Positions 26,684-36,368 are shown, counted from the stretch's first letter. The stretch is 64,000 bases of DNA from Spartinivicinus poritis (GCF_028858535.1 NZ_JAPMOU010000007.1:1-64000); one strand, 5' to 3'. Numbers and translations are program-made. The notes: a model not told the origin generated them from the letters alone.

Positions 26684-27940
26684 CTAGCTGTAAACAGGCA
26701 ATTTAGCGCAAATTGCTTTTACCTTCTCTTTTACAGACTCAGCCACTGATTGATCATTGATGTTATCCAGCACGTCGCAGATCCAACCCGCTAGCTCTTT
26801 CGCATCCGCTTCTTTAAAGCCTCTGCGAGTAATTGCTGGAGTACCAATTCTTAAACCACTGGTAATAAATGGTGAGCGCGGGTCATTAGGTACTGCATTC
26901 TTATTTACCGTGATATTTGCTTTGCCTAATGCAGCATCAGCATCCTTACCGGTATATTCCTTATCGATTAAATCAACCAGGAATAAATGATCATCGGTAC
27001 CACCAGAAACAATTTTAATGCCTCTGCTCAAGAAAACATCGCACATAGCCTGAGCATTTTTAACCACTTGCTCTTGGTAAGCTTTGAATTCGTCGCTCAT
27101 AGCCTCTTTAAAACAAACCGCTTTTGCTGCGATTACATGCATTAGAGGACCACCTTGGCTTTCAGGAAATACAGCAAAGTTTAATTTCTTCTGTATTTCT
27201 TCATCATGACCAGCGGCAAGAATCAAACCACCACGAGGACCGCCTAAGGTTTTATGAGTAGTAGTAGTGACTACATGAGCATGAGGAACGGGTGAAGGAT
27301 AAACGCCAGCAGCAATCAAGCCAGCTACGTGGGCCATATCCACTAATAGATAAGCACCGACTTTATCAGCAATTTCACGGAAGCGAGCCCAGTCAACCAC
27401 ACGAGAATAAGCAGAAAAACCACCCACAATCATTTTTGGTTTGTATTCCAGCGCAAGCTGCTCTACTTGATCATAATCGATTTCACCCGTTTCAGGTTTT
27501 AAACCATACTGTACGGCATTATAAATACGACCAGAGAAGCTTACTTTAGCACCGTGAGTTAAGTGACCACCATGAGCCAGGCTCATCCCCAAAACAGTAT
27601 CACCAGGCTTCAGCAGCGCCATATAAACTGCTGCATTTGCCTGGGAGCCAGAGTGAGGTTGAACGTTCGCATAATCTGCATTGAATAAGGCTTTAGCTCT
27701 TTCAATAGCCAAGTCTTCAACCACATCAACATGCTCACAACCACCGTAATAACGCTTACCAGGATAGCCTTCTGCATATTTGTTAGTCAGCACAGAACCT
27801 TGTGCTTCCATCACCCGCGGACTGGCATAGTTTTCCGAAGCAATCAGCTCAATATGCTCCTCCTGCCGACGGGTTTCGTCTTGCATCGCTTGCCATAGAT
27901 CTGGATCAAAACTGGCAATATTCATATCGCGTGTAAACAT
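26684..27940 (-). CDS. glyA: Serine hydroxymethyltransferase
   Basis: A 418-residue pyridoxal-phosphate enzyme that interconverts serine and glycine while loading one-carbon units on tetrahydrofolate. Conserved parts are [18 protein letters not shown], the PLP lysine in [15 protein letters not shown] (about residue 230), and [13 protein letters not shown] near the end. Length is the usual one. It stands alone with its own terminator; a long perfect palindrome lies about 77 bp upstream of its start, in its probable leader. Confidence 0.97.
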   Translation of the reverse strand: MFTRDMNIASFDPDLWQAMQDETRRQEEHIELIASENYASPRVMEAQGSVLTNKYAEGYPGKRYYGGCEHVDVVEDLAIERAKALFNADYANVQPHSGSQANAAVYMALLKPGDTVLGMSLAHGGHLTHGAKVSFSGRIYNAVQYGLKPETGEIDYDQVEQLALEYKPKMIVGGFSAYSRVVDWARFREIADKVGAYLLVDMAHVAGLIAAGVYPSPVPHAHVVTTTTHKTLGGPRGGLILAAGHDEEIQKKLNFAVFPESQGGPLMHVIAAKAVCFKEAMSDEFKAYQEQVVKNAQAMCDVFLSRGIKIVSGGTDDHLFLVDLIDKEYTGKDADAALGKANITVNKNAVPNDPRSPFITSGLRIGTPAITRRGFKEADAKELAGWICDVLDNINDQSVAESVKEKVKAICAKLPVYS

Positions 27941-28016
27941 GAAAATCCTCTACTCCCATCTTAAACACAAGGTTACCGCGGCAATGCTCCGCTATTTACT
28001 GAAAAGCCAAAGGTGC

Positions 28017-28065
28017 TATTTACAGTCGTAGTGCCTTTATCAAAAAAGCACTACGACTGTAAATA
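28017..28065. repeat. Perfect 18-bp palindrome upstream of glyA
   Basis: The arms 28017-28034 and 28048-28065 are perfect complements (arm ATTTACAGTCGTAGTGC preceded by T) around a 13-base loop. It lies between the divergent glyA and ettA genes, nearer to glyA. It has no terminal T run in either direction and does not look like a standard terminator. It could be an operator, a leader hairpin or a relic of a small repeat. The rest of the 399-bp gap shows no gene and no glycine riboswitch. Confidence 0.75.
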
Positions 28066-28339
28066 TTATGTGCTAATAAGGTATTTAAACGCATACAGAC
28101 TTGCTAACTGCAATTAAAGTAATATTGTACCTCATTAGAGCAATGCAAGGCATATGAAATAACGGCAACAACATTAACTATTTTACTCAAGTTTGCTGAC
28201 AAATGGTTTAATTACGGCACTTTTCGTCTTATATTCGACACATCTATTATCAAAAACTGACTGTTACGGATTGCCATCAGCGACTGCTTTCGGTACCTTG
28301 TGCAGCATTTTTAACCAAGCAAAGTGTTAATACATAACA

Positions 28340-30001
28340 ATGGCTCAATACGTTTATACTATGAACCGAGTGGGGAAAGTGGTTCCCCCCAAACGTGAAA
28401 TTTTAAAAGATATTTCTCTCTCCTTTTTCCCTGGCGCCAAAATTGGTGTTTTAGGCTTAAATGGTGCTGGGAAATCCACCCTGCTAAAAATCATGGCAGG
28501 GATCGATACCGAAATAGAAGGTGAGGCTCGCCCACAACCTGGCATCAACGTTGGCTACCTGCCTCAGGAGCCCCAGCTAGATCCAGAGAAAAACGTAAAA
28601 GAAATTGTTGAAGAAGCCGTTTCTGAAATTAAAGAAGCGCAACAACGCCTTGATGAAGTCTATGCTGCTTATGCAGAGCCCGACGCAGACTTTGATGCCT
28701 TAGCAGCCGAACAAGCTCGACTGGAAAATATTATCCAATCCGCCGATGCCCATAACCTGGAGCGCAAGCTTGAAGTAGCTGCTGATGCACTTCGTTTACC
28801 ACCTTGGGATGCTCAAGTGAAAAACCTATCAGGTGGTGAAAAACGCCGGGTGGCTTTATGCCGTCTATTACTGTCTAACCCAGACATGTTGTTATTAGAC
28901 GAGCCCACCAACCATTTGGATGCAGAAAGTGTGGGCTGGATGGAGCGCTTCCTTCATGAATACCCCGGTACTGTCGTCGCAGTTACTCACGATCGTTATT
29001 TCCTTGATAACGTTGCCGGCTGGATTCTTGAGCTTGACCGTGGCCATGGCATTCCATTTGAAGGCAATTACACTCACTGGCTGGAAACCAAAGAACAACG
29101 CTTAGCCATTGAAGAAAAGCAGCAGCAAGCAAAAGACAAAGCTATCAAGCACGAATTAGAGTGGGTTCGCTCTAACGCCAAGGGCCGCCAAGCAAAAAGC
29201 AAAGCCCGTCTTGCCCGCTTTGAAGAAATGAACTCACAAGACTTCCAAAACCGTAATGAAACTAATGAAATCTATATTCCACCCGGCCCACGCTTAGGTG
29301 ACAAGGTCATAGAATTTAATGGTGTTAGCAAAGCCTTCGGTGACAAGCTCTTGTTTGAAAACCTGTCTTTTGCTATCCCCAAAGGCGCAATTGTCGGTGT
29401 CATCGGTGGTAACGGCGCGGGTAAATCCACTTTATTCAAATTAATTTCAGGCCAAGAACAGCCTGATAATGGTGAAGTGACAATTGGTGAAACTGTGGAG
29501 CTGGCCTTTGTTGACCAGAGCAGAGATAGCTTAGATGGCAGCAAAACGGTTTGGGAAGAAATTTCCGAAGGTCAGGACATGATCCGCATCGGAAGCTATG
29601 AAGTACCATCTCGGTCTTATGTGGGCCGCTTTAACTTTAAAGGCTCCGATCAACAAAAATTCGTTAAAGATTTATCCGGTGGAGAGCGCGGCCGTTTACA
29701 CCTGGCAAACACGCTGAAAAAAGGCGCTAACGTATTATTACTGGATGAGCCTTCAAACGATTTAGATGTAGAAACCTTACGCGCCCTGGAAGAAGCCTTA
29801 CTGGCATTCCCTGGTTGTGCGGTAGTAATTTCCCACGATCGCTGGTTCTTAGATCGGATTGCCACCCACATTTTGGCATATGAAGGCGACTCTGCCGTAA
29901 CCTTCTTCGAAGGCAACTACACTGAGTACGAAGCCGACCGGAAAAAACGTTTGGGCGATAATGCACAACCAAAGCGGGTGAAATACAAGCGACTGGCTTA
30001 A
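28340..30001 (+). CDS. ettA: Energy-dependent translational throttle protein EttA (ABC-F)
   Basis: A 553-residue soluble ABC-F protein that binds the ribosomal E site and gates entry into elongation according to ATP level. Two ATPase domains are visible: GLNGAGKST, LSGGEKRRVALCR and DEPTNHLDAES in the first, and GGNGAGKST, LSGGERGRLHLAN and DEPSNDLDVET in the second. The arm and linker between them are of EttA type (QQQAKDKAIKHELEWVRSNA). Length is normal. It is transcribed alone; the folded element at 30088-30199 follows it. Confidence 0.96.
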   Translation: MAQYVYTMNRVGKVVPPKREILKDISLSFFPGAKIGVLGLNGAGKSTLLKIMAGIDTEIEGEARPQPGINVGYLPQEPQLDPEKNVKEIVEEAVSEIKEAQQRLDEVYAAYAEPDADFDALAAEQARLENIIQSADAHNLERKLEVAADALRLPPWDAQVKNLSGGEKRRVALCRLLLSNPDMLLLDEPTNHLDAESVGWMERFLHEYPGTVVAVTHDRYFLDNVAGWILELDRGHGIPFEGNYTHWLETKEQRLAIEEKQQQAKDKAIKHELEWVRSNAKGRQAKSKARLARFEEMNSQDFQNRNETNEIYIPPGPRLGDKVIEFNGVSKAFGDKLLFENLSFAIPKGAIVGVIGGNGAGKSTLFKLISGQEQPDNGEVTIGETVELAFVDQSRDSLDGSKTVWEEISEGQDMIRIGSYEVPSRSYVGRFNFKGSDQQKFVKDLSGGERGRLHLANTLKKGANVLLLDEPSNDLDVETLRALEEALLAFPGCAVVISHDRWFLDRIATHILAYEGDSAVTFFEGNYTEYEADRKKRLGDNAQPKRVKYKRLA

Positions 30002-30087
30002 CCTCCTTATCTCTCACACTCAATCACTGGCACTGCCGCAAAGTCTCTATTCAGCTCTCTATAGGAGGGCAATCACTACAGCCAGTG

Positions 30088-30199
30088 GATATGGAGTAAC
30101 AGGGCATTCTGTAGCTGCGACAGGGATGTCGCTTTAGCTCTTGATGGGCCAAGGATGGCACTTCAAGAGCGGCGGAAGAATAGCCTGTTATTCCATATC
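30088..30199 (+). ncRNA. Folded element with two GGA-loop hairpins, possible CsrA/RsmA-binding RNA
   Basis: A 16-base arm at 30088-30103 pairs with 30184-30199 (15 of 16 as Watson-Crick pairs, one G-T). Enclosed are two hairpins. The first, 30117-30132, is GCGACA-GGGA-TGTCGC. The second, 30137-30170, has an 8-bp base (GCTCTTGA/TCAAGAGC) topped by GCCA-AGGA-TGGC. GGA in an apical loop is what CsrA/RsmA binds; the first hairpin matches the CsrA selection consensus RUACARGGAUGU in 10 of 12 positions and the second in 9 of 12. It lies 86 bp after ettA. No promoter or terminator was seen, so it may be part of the ettA 3' region or a dispersed repeat. Confidence 0.45.
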
Positions 30200-30200
30200 A

Positions 30201-30376
30201 CAATACTGCGGACAGTTTTATAGGTGTTGTATGTTAGTGTTTACGGGGGGAGTGCTCTACTCTCATATACTTTATTGCAAGATAGCCTGAGGCTTAACAT
30301 GCAATAAACTCCTCCTTCCTATGGTACATGGCCTGTAGAGCAATGTTTTATAATTCAAAAACTGTCCACAGTATTG
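30201..30376. mobile_element. 176-bp MITE-like element with 6-bp target duplication
   Basis: Terminal inverted repeats of 19 bp (30201-30219 and 30358-30376, 18 of 19 matching) begin CAATACTG and end with a T run. They are flanked on both sides by ATATCA (30195-30200 and 30377-30382), a clean target duplication. Inside are nested inverted repeats: TGCTCTAC/GTAGAGCA (30253-30260 and 30335-30342) and TTTATTGCA/TGCAATAAA (30271-30279 and 30300-30308). There is no coding frame. The left copy of the duplication is the end of the right arm of the folded element 30088-30199, so this element inserted at its edge. Confidence 0.7.
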
Positions 30377-30495
30377 ATATCAAACACCAATCTTATTTTT
30401 TACACTATTTCGCGACAGCCTCTCACCACACCTTACTTGCCCCCTTAACCGCCTTAGCTATAGTTAAGTAAGCTGATCTTGGAATAGGTATCGCT

Positions 30496-30873
30496 ATGGC
30501 AAAAGATTCTTCTGGTGATCAAGAAAGGCGCAAGTTTAGTCGTATTGCATTCGATGCGGGCACCGTCCTCACTCAAAATGAGCAAGATTGGAATGTGTCA
30601 CTGGTTGATATTTCCTTGAAAGGGATTCTTGTAAAGACCCCAAAAGATTTTGATATTAATCCAGATAAACCCCTGCTAGCTAAAATCCAACTGGATAATG
30701 TTAGCAACATTACAATGGCCCTGCGCTTTGCCCACAAAGAAGGTGACCATATAGGTTTTACTTGTACTCAAATCGACATTGACAGCATTTCCCACCTACG
30801 GCGCCTGACCGAGCTTAACCTTGGCTCAACTGATCTCTTGGAAAGAGAACTCTGCGCACTCGGCTTTGATTGA
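30496..30873 (+). CDS. Stand-alone PilZ-domain protein
   Basis: A 125-residue protein consisting of one PilZ domain, so a probable cyclic-di-GMP receptor. The RxxxR motif (RRKFSR) is at residues 11-16 and DxSxxG (DISLKG) near 42-47, the normal spacing. Length is typical of single-domain PilZ proteins such as those beside radA in Pseudomonas-like genomes. It is 51 bp upstream of radA on the same strand. Its partner is unknown. Confidence 0.9.
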   Translation: MAKDSSGDQERRKFSRIAFDAGTVLTQNEQDWNVSLVDISLKGILVKTPKDFDINPDKPLLAKIQLDNVSNITMALRFAHKEGDHIGFTCTQIDIDSISHLRRLTELNLGSTDLLERELCALGFD

Positions 30874-30924
30874 TCCAAGCCAACCCTGCCAGCTAAAATG
30901 CTCACTTCTTGATAGCAGGGTTTA

Positions 30925-32301
30925 ATGACAATGGCTAAAAAAGCCAAAACAGCATTCGTCTGCACAGAATGTGGCAGTGAGTCTTCCAAATGGCAAGGGC
31001 AATGTCCTGACTGCAAGGCGTGGAATACTTTTTCTGAAATCAAACTGGGGGCCTCTCCAGCCAGTCGTGCAGCTTCAGCCAACTTCAGCGGCTTTGCTGG
31101 TAGCCGAACTGACATTACTTTATTACAAGATGTCGATATTTCAGAAGCCCCTCGCTTCAGTAGTGGTATTAGTGAACTTGACCGAGTTTTAGGTGGTGGA
31201 TTTGTACCCGGTAGCGCCGTATTAATTGGCGGCCACCCCGGTGCAGGGAAAAGTACTATTTTACTGCAAACCCTTTGTCATATTGCTCAAACCCAACCCG
31301 CTTTATATGTATCTGGCGAAGAATCCCTGCAACAAATTGCAGCCCGTGCAGAACGCTTAGATTTACCCAAGCATCAATTAAAAATGCTGGCAGAAACCTC
31401 CGTTGATCAGATTGTTGAAGTCGCCAAACAAGAAAAACCCAGCATTATTGTTATTGACTCCATTCAAGTCATGTTTCTCGAAGGGGTTGATTCTGCACCT
31501 GGCGGAGTAGCCCAAGTTAGAGAGAGCGCTTCATTTTTAACTCGCTTTGCCAAGCAAACCAATACTGTCTTATTAATCGTTGGTCATGTCACTAAAGATA
31601 ATTCTTTGGCAGGCCCCATGACCCTTTCCCATATTATCGATACCCAGCTGATGCTGAGTAATACGGATGATTCTCGCTTTCGAATTTTACGCGCCACTAA
31701 AAACCGTTTTGGCCAGGTCAATGAGCTAGGCATTTTCGCCATGACCGAGAAAGGAATGCGGGAAATCAAAAACCCTTCTGCCATATTTTTATCTCGCTCA
31801 GAGCAGCCTACCCCTGGTTCCATTATTAATGTTTTGTGGGAAGGCACTCGACCACTCTTAGTAGAAATTCAAGCCTTAGTGGTTGATTCACAACTAGGTA
31901 ACCCAAGGCGGGTAACCGTTGGCTTGGATCAAAACCGAATTGCTATGTTATTGGCGGTACTGACTCGTCATGGCGGTATTTTTACCAGCGACCAAGACGT
32001 ATTTGTCAACGTAGTGGGCGGTGTACGTGTGACTGAAACTAGTGCTGATTTAGCTTCTATTTTAGCGATGGTTTCCAGCTTAAAAGACCAGATAATTCCT
32101 CATAACGTTGTGGCGTTTGGTGAAGTTGGTTTATCTGGGGAAATTCGCCCTGTCTCCAGTGGTCAGGAGCGGATTTATGAGGCTGCCAAACATGGTTTTA
32201 AGAAGGCCATCGTACCTGCAGCAAATGCTCCAAAAGGGGCTGTTGCCGATATGCAGGTCATTGGCGTAAAAACCTTAGCAGAAGCACTGGATGCTCTGTA
32301 G
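30925..32301 (+). CDS. radA: DNA repair protein RadA
   Basis: A 458-residue DnaB-like branch-migration ATPase acting in recombination. It has an N-terminal zinc finger (CTECG and CPDC, about residues 11-28), Walker A GGHPGAGKST near 105, the RadA signature KNRFG, and a C-terminal Lon-protease-like domain from about 290 with GEVGLSGEIRPV. The ATG at 30925 follows AGGG with good spacing; a second in-frame ATG at 30931 is the alternative. It is 2 bp upstream of thiD. Confidence 0.96.
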   Translation: MTMAKKAKTAFVCTECGSESSKWQGQCPDCKAWNTFSEIKLGASPASRAASANFSGFAGSRTDITLLQDVDISEAPRFSSGISELDRVLGGGFVPGSAVLIGGHPGAGKSTILLQTLCHIAQTQPALYVSGEESLQQIAARAERLDLPKHQLKMLAETSVDQIVEVAKQEKPSIIVIDSIQVMFLEGVDSAPGGVAQVRESASFLTRFAKQTNTVLLIVGHVTKDNSLAGPMTLSHIIDTQLMLSNTDDSRFRILRATKNRFGQVNELGIFAMTEKGMREIKNPSAIFLSRSEQPTPGSIINVLWEGTRPLLVEIQALVVDSQLGNPRRVTVGLDQNRIAMLLAVLTRHGGIFTSDQDVFVNVVGGVRVTETSADLASILAMVSSLKDQIIPHNVVAFGEVGLSGEIRPVSSGQERIYEAAKHGFKKAIVPAANAPKGAVADMQVIGVKTLAEALDAL

Positions 32302-32303
32302 CA

Positions 32304-33104
32304 ATGGCAGAAAAAACTGACAACTCATCACAGCCACCTGTTATTGTTTGTTTTTCTGGCCTTGACCCAACTGGCGGCGCAGGTATTCAAGCTGATATTG
32401 AAGCCATTAAAGCCAATGGTGGTCACTGCGCTTCATTAATTACCAGTTTAACAGTTCAAAATACGCATAATGTAAAACAACTAGAGCCGATTAATACCTC
32501 ATTATTGGCAGAGCAAACAGATACACTACTCAGTGATATTCAACCTGATGGCTTTAAGTTAGGTGTGCTTGGCAGCTCTGAAAATGCAGCACTAATTGCT
32601 GACACTATAAAGCAATTTCCTCACTGCCCTGTAGTATTAGACCCAGTACTTGCAGCAGGTGGAGGAACAGCCCTTACGACAACTCAACTAGTTGAGGCTA
32701 TTAAACATCAGTTATTACCGTTAACTACTATTTGCACCCCAAACACGCTTGAATTACAGCAATTAACTTCAAAACAACCAATAAACCAAGCAGCTCAATT
32801 ATTGCTTGAATACGGTGTAGCAGCGGTACTAGCAACAGGCGGCCATCTTTTAGACTCAGCCAACACTATACAACATCAGCTGTTTATCAATGATCAGCCA
32901 GCACAGGCTTTATTTTCTCCACGATTGCCAGGGGAATTTCACGGTTCTGGCTGTACGCTTGCTTCAGCATTAGCAACTCAGCTAGCCTTAAAAAAATCCA
33001 TTGCTTTAGCCTGCCAGCAAGGATTGGATTTTACCTATCAAAGCTTGCTAAATGCTGTGAAAATCGGCAGTGGGCAATTAATCCCAACTCGGCACTTCTA
33101 TTAA
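32304..33104 (+). CDS. thiD: Hydroxymethylpyrimidine/phosphomethylpyrimidine kinase
   Basis: A 266-residue ribokinase-fold kinase that phosphorylates the pyrimidine half of thiamine twice. Family signs are GLDPTGGAGIQADI at the N-terminus, KLGVLGS, VLDPVLAAGGGTAL and the anion-hole GSGCTLASALA. It is 2 bp after radA and 5 bp before thiE, so it is translated in one unit with them. Confidence 0.95.
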   Translation: MAEKTDNSSQPPVIVCFSGLDPTGGAGIQADIEAIKANGGHCASLITSLTVQNTHNVKQLEPINTSLLAEQTDTLLSDIQPDGFKLGVLGSSENAALIADTIKQFPHCPVVLDPVLAAGGGTALTTTQLVEAIKHQLLPLTTICTPNTLELQQLTSKQPINQAAQLLLEYGVAAVLATGGHLLDSANTIQHQLFINDQPAQALFSPRLPGEFHGSGCTLASALATQLALKKSIALACQQGLDFTYQSLLNAVKIGSGQLIPTRHFY

Positions 33105-33109
33105 AAATT

Positions 33110-33757
33110 ATGACGACCCAGCTTCACGGCCTTTATGGTATTACCGACAGCCAACTGCTTCCTGACACAAACACATTAATAAGTGCTGTTGAAGCTGCCC
33201 TCAAAGGTGGCATGAGCGTTTTACAATATCGAGATAAATCTCAAGATAAAATAAAAAGACTCAATCAAGCCAGCCAACTAAAAACCCTATGCCAGCAGTA
33301 TAATGCTTGTTTAATAATTAATGATGATATTCACCTAGCTGCAGAAGTAAACGCAGATGGCGTTCATTTAGGCCAGCAGGATCAAGCTATCGCTCAAGCA
33401 AGAAAAAACCTGGGAGAAAATGTCATCATTGGCGCTACCTGTCATGATAGTTACCCACTAGCAGAAGCAGCCTATCAACAAGGTGCAGACTATATTGCTC
33501 TTGGACGCTTTTTCCCTTCTGCTACAAAGCCTAATGCGCCACCAGCAAGCTTAAGCAAAATACAACAAGTCTCAACCAATATTCCTTTACCTATAGTAGC
33601 TATTGGCGGAATAACGCTGGATAATGCTTCAATGGTTATCAATGCTGGCGCTCATCTGGTGGCGGTTATTCATGGTTTATTTGCCAGTCATAATATTCAA
33701 GACACTGCCCAGCAATTTACCCAGCTATTCGCAAAAACAAACTGTACACCCAAATAA
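33110..33757 (+). CDS. thiE: Thiamine-phosphate synthase
   Basis: A 215-residue TIM-barrel enzyme that couples the pyrimidine and thiazole phosphates to thiamine monophosphate. Conserved segments are GLYGITDSQLL, QYRDKS, CLIINDD, GVHLGQQDQ, GATCHD, GRFFPSATKP and PIVAIGGIT. It directly follows thiD. The product is phosphorylated by ThiL (17985-18968). No TPP riboswitch was seen before radA-thiD-thiE. The next gene, hemL, starts 42 bp later. Confidence 0.95.
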   Translation: MTTQLHGLYGITDSQLLPDTNTLISAVEAALKGGMSVLQYRDKSQDKIKRLNQASQLKTLCQQYNACLIINDDIHLAAEVNADGVHLGQQDQAIAQARKNLGENVIIGATCHDSYPLAEAAYQQGADYIALGRFFPSATKPNAPPASLSKIQQVSTNIPLPIVAIGGITLDNASMVINAGAHLVAVIHGLFASHNIQDTAQQFTQLFAKTNCTPK

Positions 33758-33799
33758 GTGAAAGACGACTACAGCTGTTTTTCCTAAGGAATTAACCCT

Positions 33800-35083
33800 A
33801 TGTCCAAATCAGAACATCTTTTCCGGCAAGCCCAACAACATATTCCTGGCGGGGTTAATTCCCCAGTAAGAGCTTTTAAAGGGGTGGGTGGTACACCGAT
33901 TTTCTTCAAATCTGCACAAGGTCCTTACCTTTATGATGAAGATGATAATCAATATATTGATTATATCGGATCATGGGGACCAATGATTTTAGGCCATAAT
34001 CATCCAGCCGTGATGGAGGCTATTCAACAGCAAATTAAACAGGGCTTAAGCTTTGGTGCCCCTACTGCTTTGGAAGTCACGATGGCCGATAAGGTTTGTG
34101 AAATGGTCCCTAGCATGGACAAAGTACGGATGGTTAATTCCGGTACCGAAGCCACTATGAGCGCTATTCGCTTGGCCAGAGGCTACACTGGCCGGGATAA
34201 AATTGTTAAATTTGAAGGCTGCTACCATGGCCATGCTGACTCATTATTAGTCAAAGCGGGCTCTGGAGCATTAACGCTCGGTGTACCCACCTCACCAGGT
34301 GTGCCAGCTGATTTGGCTAACCACACGATTACTTTATCTTTTAACGACTTAAACGAAGTTGAAGCCACCTTTAAAGAATTAGGCGAACAAATCGCCTGTA
34401 TTATTGTGGAACCTGTAGCAGGCAACATGAATTGTATACCTCCCGCACCAGGCTTTTTAGAAGGCTTACGCAGTATTTGCGATCAATATGACAGCGTACT
34501 CATTTTTGACGAAGTCATGACAGGCTTTCGGGTAGCCAAAGGTGGGGCTCAGGCTTATTACCAAGTTACTCCAGATTTAACCACTTTAGGCAAAATTATC
34601 GGTGGCGGTATGCCCGTTGGTGCATTTGGTGGCAATCAAAAAATCATGTCGCACTTAGCACCAGAAGGACCGGTTTACCAAGCAGGTACATTATCTGGCA
34701 ACCCTGTTGCTATGGCAGCAGGTCTAGCTACCTTGCAACAACTTGATCAGCCCGATTTTTATGAAAAATTAACAGCTACTACTAGCAAACTTACAACCGG
34801 CTTAATTACGCTCGCCAATCAGCAAGGCGTTCCTTTTACAACACAACAAGTAGGCGGTATGTTTGGCCTGTTTTTTACTGAAGACTCTCAAGTTACTAGT
34901 TTTCAGCAGGCCAGTAATTGCAACCTTGAACGATTTAAACGCTTTTTCCATGCCATGCTTGAACAAGGTGTATATCTAGCCCCTTCAGCTTTTGAAGCAG
35001 GCTTTGTTTCAATTACTCATACTGATGAAATAATTGAAAAAACCTTGAATGCAGCCAAAGCAGCTTTCGCAAAGCTGTTATAA
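33800..35083 (+). CDS. hemL: Glutamate-1-semialdehyde 2,1-aminomutase
   Basis: A 427-residue PLP enzyme that makes 5-aminolevulinate, the first common precursor of haem. The N-terminus has [18 protein letters not shown], the PLP-binding region [18 protein letters not shown], and the catalytic lysine in [18 protein letters not shown] (about residue 265). Length is the family norm. Its place after thiE is the arrangement seen in Pseudomonas-like genomes. Confidence 0.97.
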   Translation: MSKSEHLFRQAQQHIPGGVNSPVRAFKGVGGTPIFFKSAQGPYLYDEDDNQYIDYIGSWGPMILGHNHPAVMEAIQQQIKQGLSFGAPTALEVTMADKVCEMVPSMDKVRMVNSGTEATMSAIRLARGYTGRDKIVKFEGCYHGHADSLLVKAGSGALTLGVPTSPGVPADLANHTITLSFNDLNEVEATFKELGEQIACIIVEPVAGNMNCIPPAPGFLEGLRSICDQYDSVLIFDEVMTGFRVAKGGAQAYYQVTPDLTTLGKIIGGGMPVGAFGGNQKIMSHLAPEGPVYQAGTLSGNPVAMAAGLATLQQLDQPDFYEKLTATTSKLTTGLITLANQQGVPFTTQQVGGMFGLFFTEDSQVTSFQQASNCNLERFKRFFHAMLEQGVYLAPSAFEAGFVSITHTDEIIEKTLNAAKAAFAKLL

Positions 35084-35143
35084 AATACTAGGCCACACCT
35101 ATAATTTCTTTGCGATAAACCCTACGCGGCTTATTTACGACAA

Positions 35144-35165
35144 CTAGCAGACACTAGTCTGCTAG
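35144..35165. other. Hairpin downstream of hemL
   Basis: A 9-bp perfect stem (CTAGCAGAC/GTCTGCTAG) with a four-base loop. No T run follows, so it is a weak terminator at best. Confidence 0.4.
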
Positions 35166-35291
35166 CTTGTTACACTAGCAAAGCCATTGTCGTCTGATAG
35201 ATTTACTTTAATTGATTAAAAATTGAAAAAGGCCAGCTTCGTGAACTGCTTTTGCCAGCAACTTCGCATTTACTCCTCATCATTACGAGAG

Positions 35292-35915
35292 ATGTATAAT
35301 CAAGCTATTCGTCATTTGAGGCCTTCACCACCCCAGTTCCTTTCGCTAATTTTCTGTCAGCTTTTTTTGGTTATAAATATTGGTGTTGCTCATGCAGAGC
35401 ACAACTCAAATCAAATAGGCATGCCAGAGAAATATGGCTTTAATCAGTTATTAATTCCCGCTTCAGAGCGCTGTCATATAGACCCAGAAACAGAAAATCT
35501 GCCAGCGGCAGTCGTTGCTTGTGAGCTAGCAGCCAGTAATGGTGACCCAGAAGCTCAGTACTTATTAGGCCACTTGTATTACCAAGGGGTTGTGGTTGAT
35601 TTAGATCTTGAGCAAGCTAAATACTGGTTTGAACTGGCGTCATTGCAAGGACACAGCAAAGCTCAATACCAACTTGCCTTTATGTATTATCGAGGAGTTG
35701 GCATAAACCAAGACTATACCCAGGCTTATATCATGATGAAAATGGCGGCGGTAAATGGCTATAACGAAGCAATCAGTGTCAGTGATGAAATCAATAGCAA
35801 ACTATCTCAGGAACAGCGAGCCCTAGCCTTTTATACCCTAAGCCGCATTTTTCAGATGTATGCAAACCAGCTGGAAACAGAAGAAAGTATACCTGCAAGC
35901 TCTCCGCTCCAATAA
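35292..35915 (+). CDS. Secreted Sel1-like repeat protein
   Basis: About 207 residues with a signal peptide whose hydrophobic core (FLSLIFCQLFLVINIGVAHA) ends before EHN. Two to three Sel1-type helical repeats follow: DPEAQYLLGHLYYQGVVV and SKAQYQLAFMYYRGVGINQD, each with the typical alanine/glycine spacing and YW-FE or YIMMKMAA link. Such repeats bind other proteins. I prefer the ATG at 35292 because it puts the signal peptide at the N-terminus; the frame is open from a TTG at 35223. The partner is unknown. Confidence 0.78.
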   Translation: MYNQAIRHLRPSPPQFLSLIFCQLFLVINIGVAHAEHNSNQIGMPEKYGFNQLLIPASERCHIDPETENLPAAVVACELAASNGDPEAQYLLGHLYYQGVVVDLDLEQAKYWFELASLQGHSKAQYQLAFMYYRGVGINQDYTQAYIMMKMAAVNGYNEAISVSDEINSKLSQEQRALAFYTLSRIFQMYANQLETEESIPASSPLQ

Positions 35916-35949
35916 ATCAATAAGCAACTTTTTAAAACCTAAGCTGATT

Positions 35950-36198
35950 TTACTTTTCGGCCAGTTGTTTCAGTAATTGTTTACGCGTTTTAACCATAGT
36001 GCGAAAGGTTCTAATCATTGACTCTCGGGAGCAACTATCAGTTGTCACAATCTGCTCAATGCGTTGCTCCAGCTCAGATATTTCTTGTTTTAGCTTTTCT
36101 GTCAGTTGCTGTACTTGATGTTCTCGCTCATCACTGGCTTTGAAAGTATAAACTTGATCTTGAAATACTTTCTCAAAATCGAACGACACACACACCAT
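35950..36198 (-). CDS. Small coiled-coil protein of unknown function
   Basis: An 82-residue protein that I do not recognise. After a short start it is almost entirely helical with heptad-like leucines (about 28-80: QQLTEKLKQEISELEQRIEQ and further), rich in lysine and glutamate, so probably a soluble coiled coil. It lies alone on the minus strand between the Sel1 gene and the DUF1820 gene. Support is its clean frame and plausible composition only. Confidence 0.45.
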   Translation of the reverse strand: MVCVSFDFEKVFQDQVYTFKASDEREHQVQQLTEKLKQEISELEQRIEQIVTTDSCSRESMIRTFRTMVKTRKQLLKQLAEK

Positions 36199-36368
36199 TG
36201 CTTGCTTCCCTGCTACAAAGTGACTGTATTATTTTTTGTACACGCACATATATCATTGTGCACATAATTTAAGTCACTTGACTAAAGACATTAGCTCCTT
36301 CTAATGTGAGATGCCTGCTTTATTTAGTCCGCTACAAACGACACCTTCAGGCAGCAATGAGGCCATGG

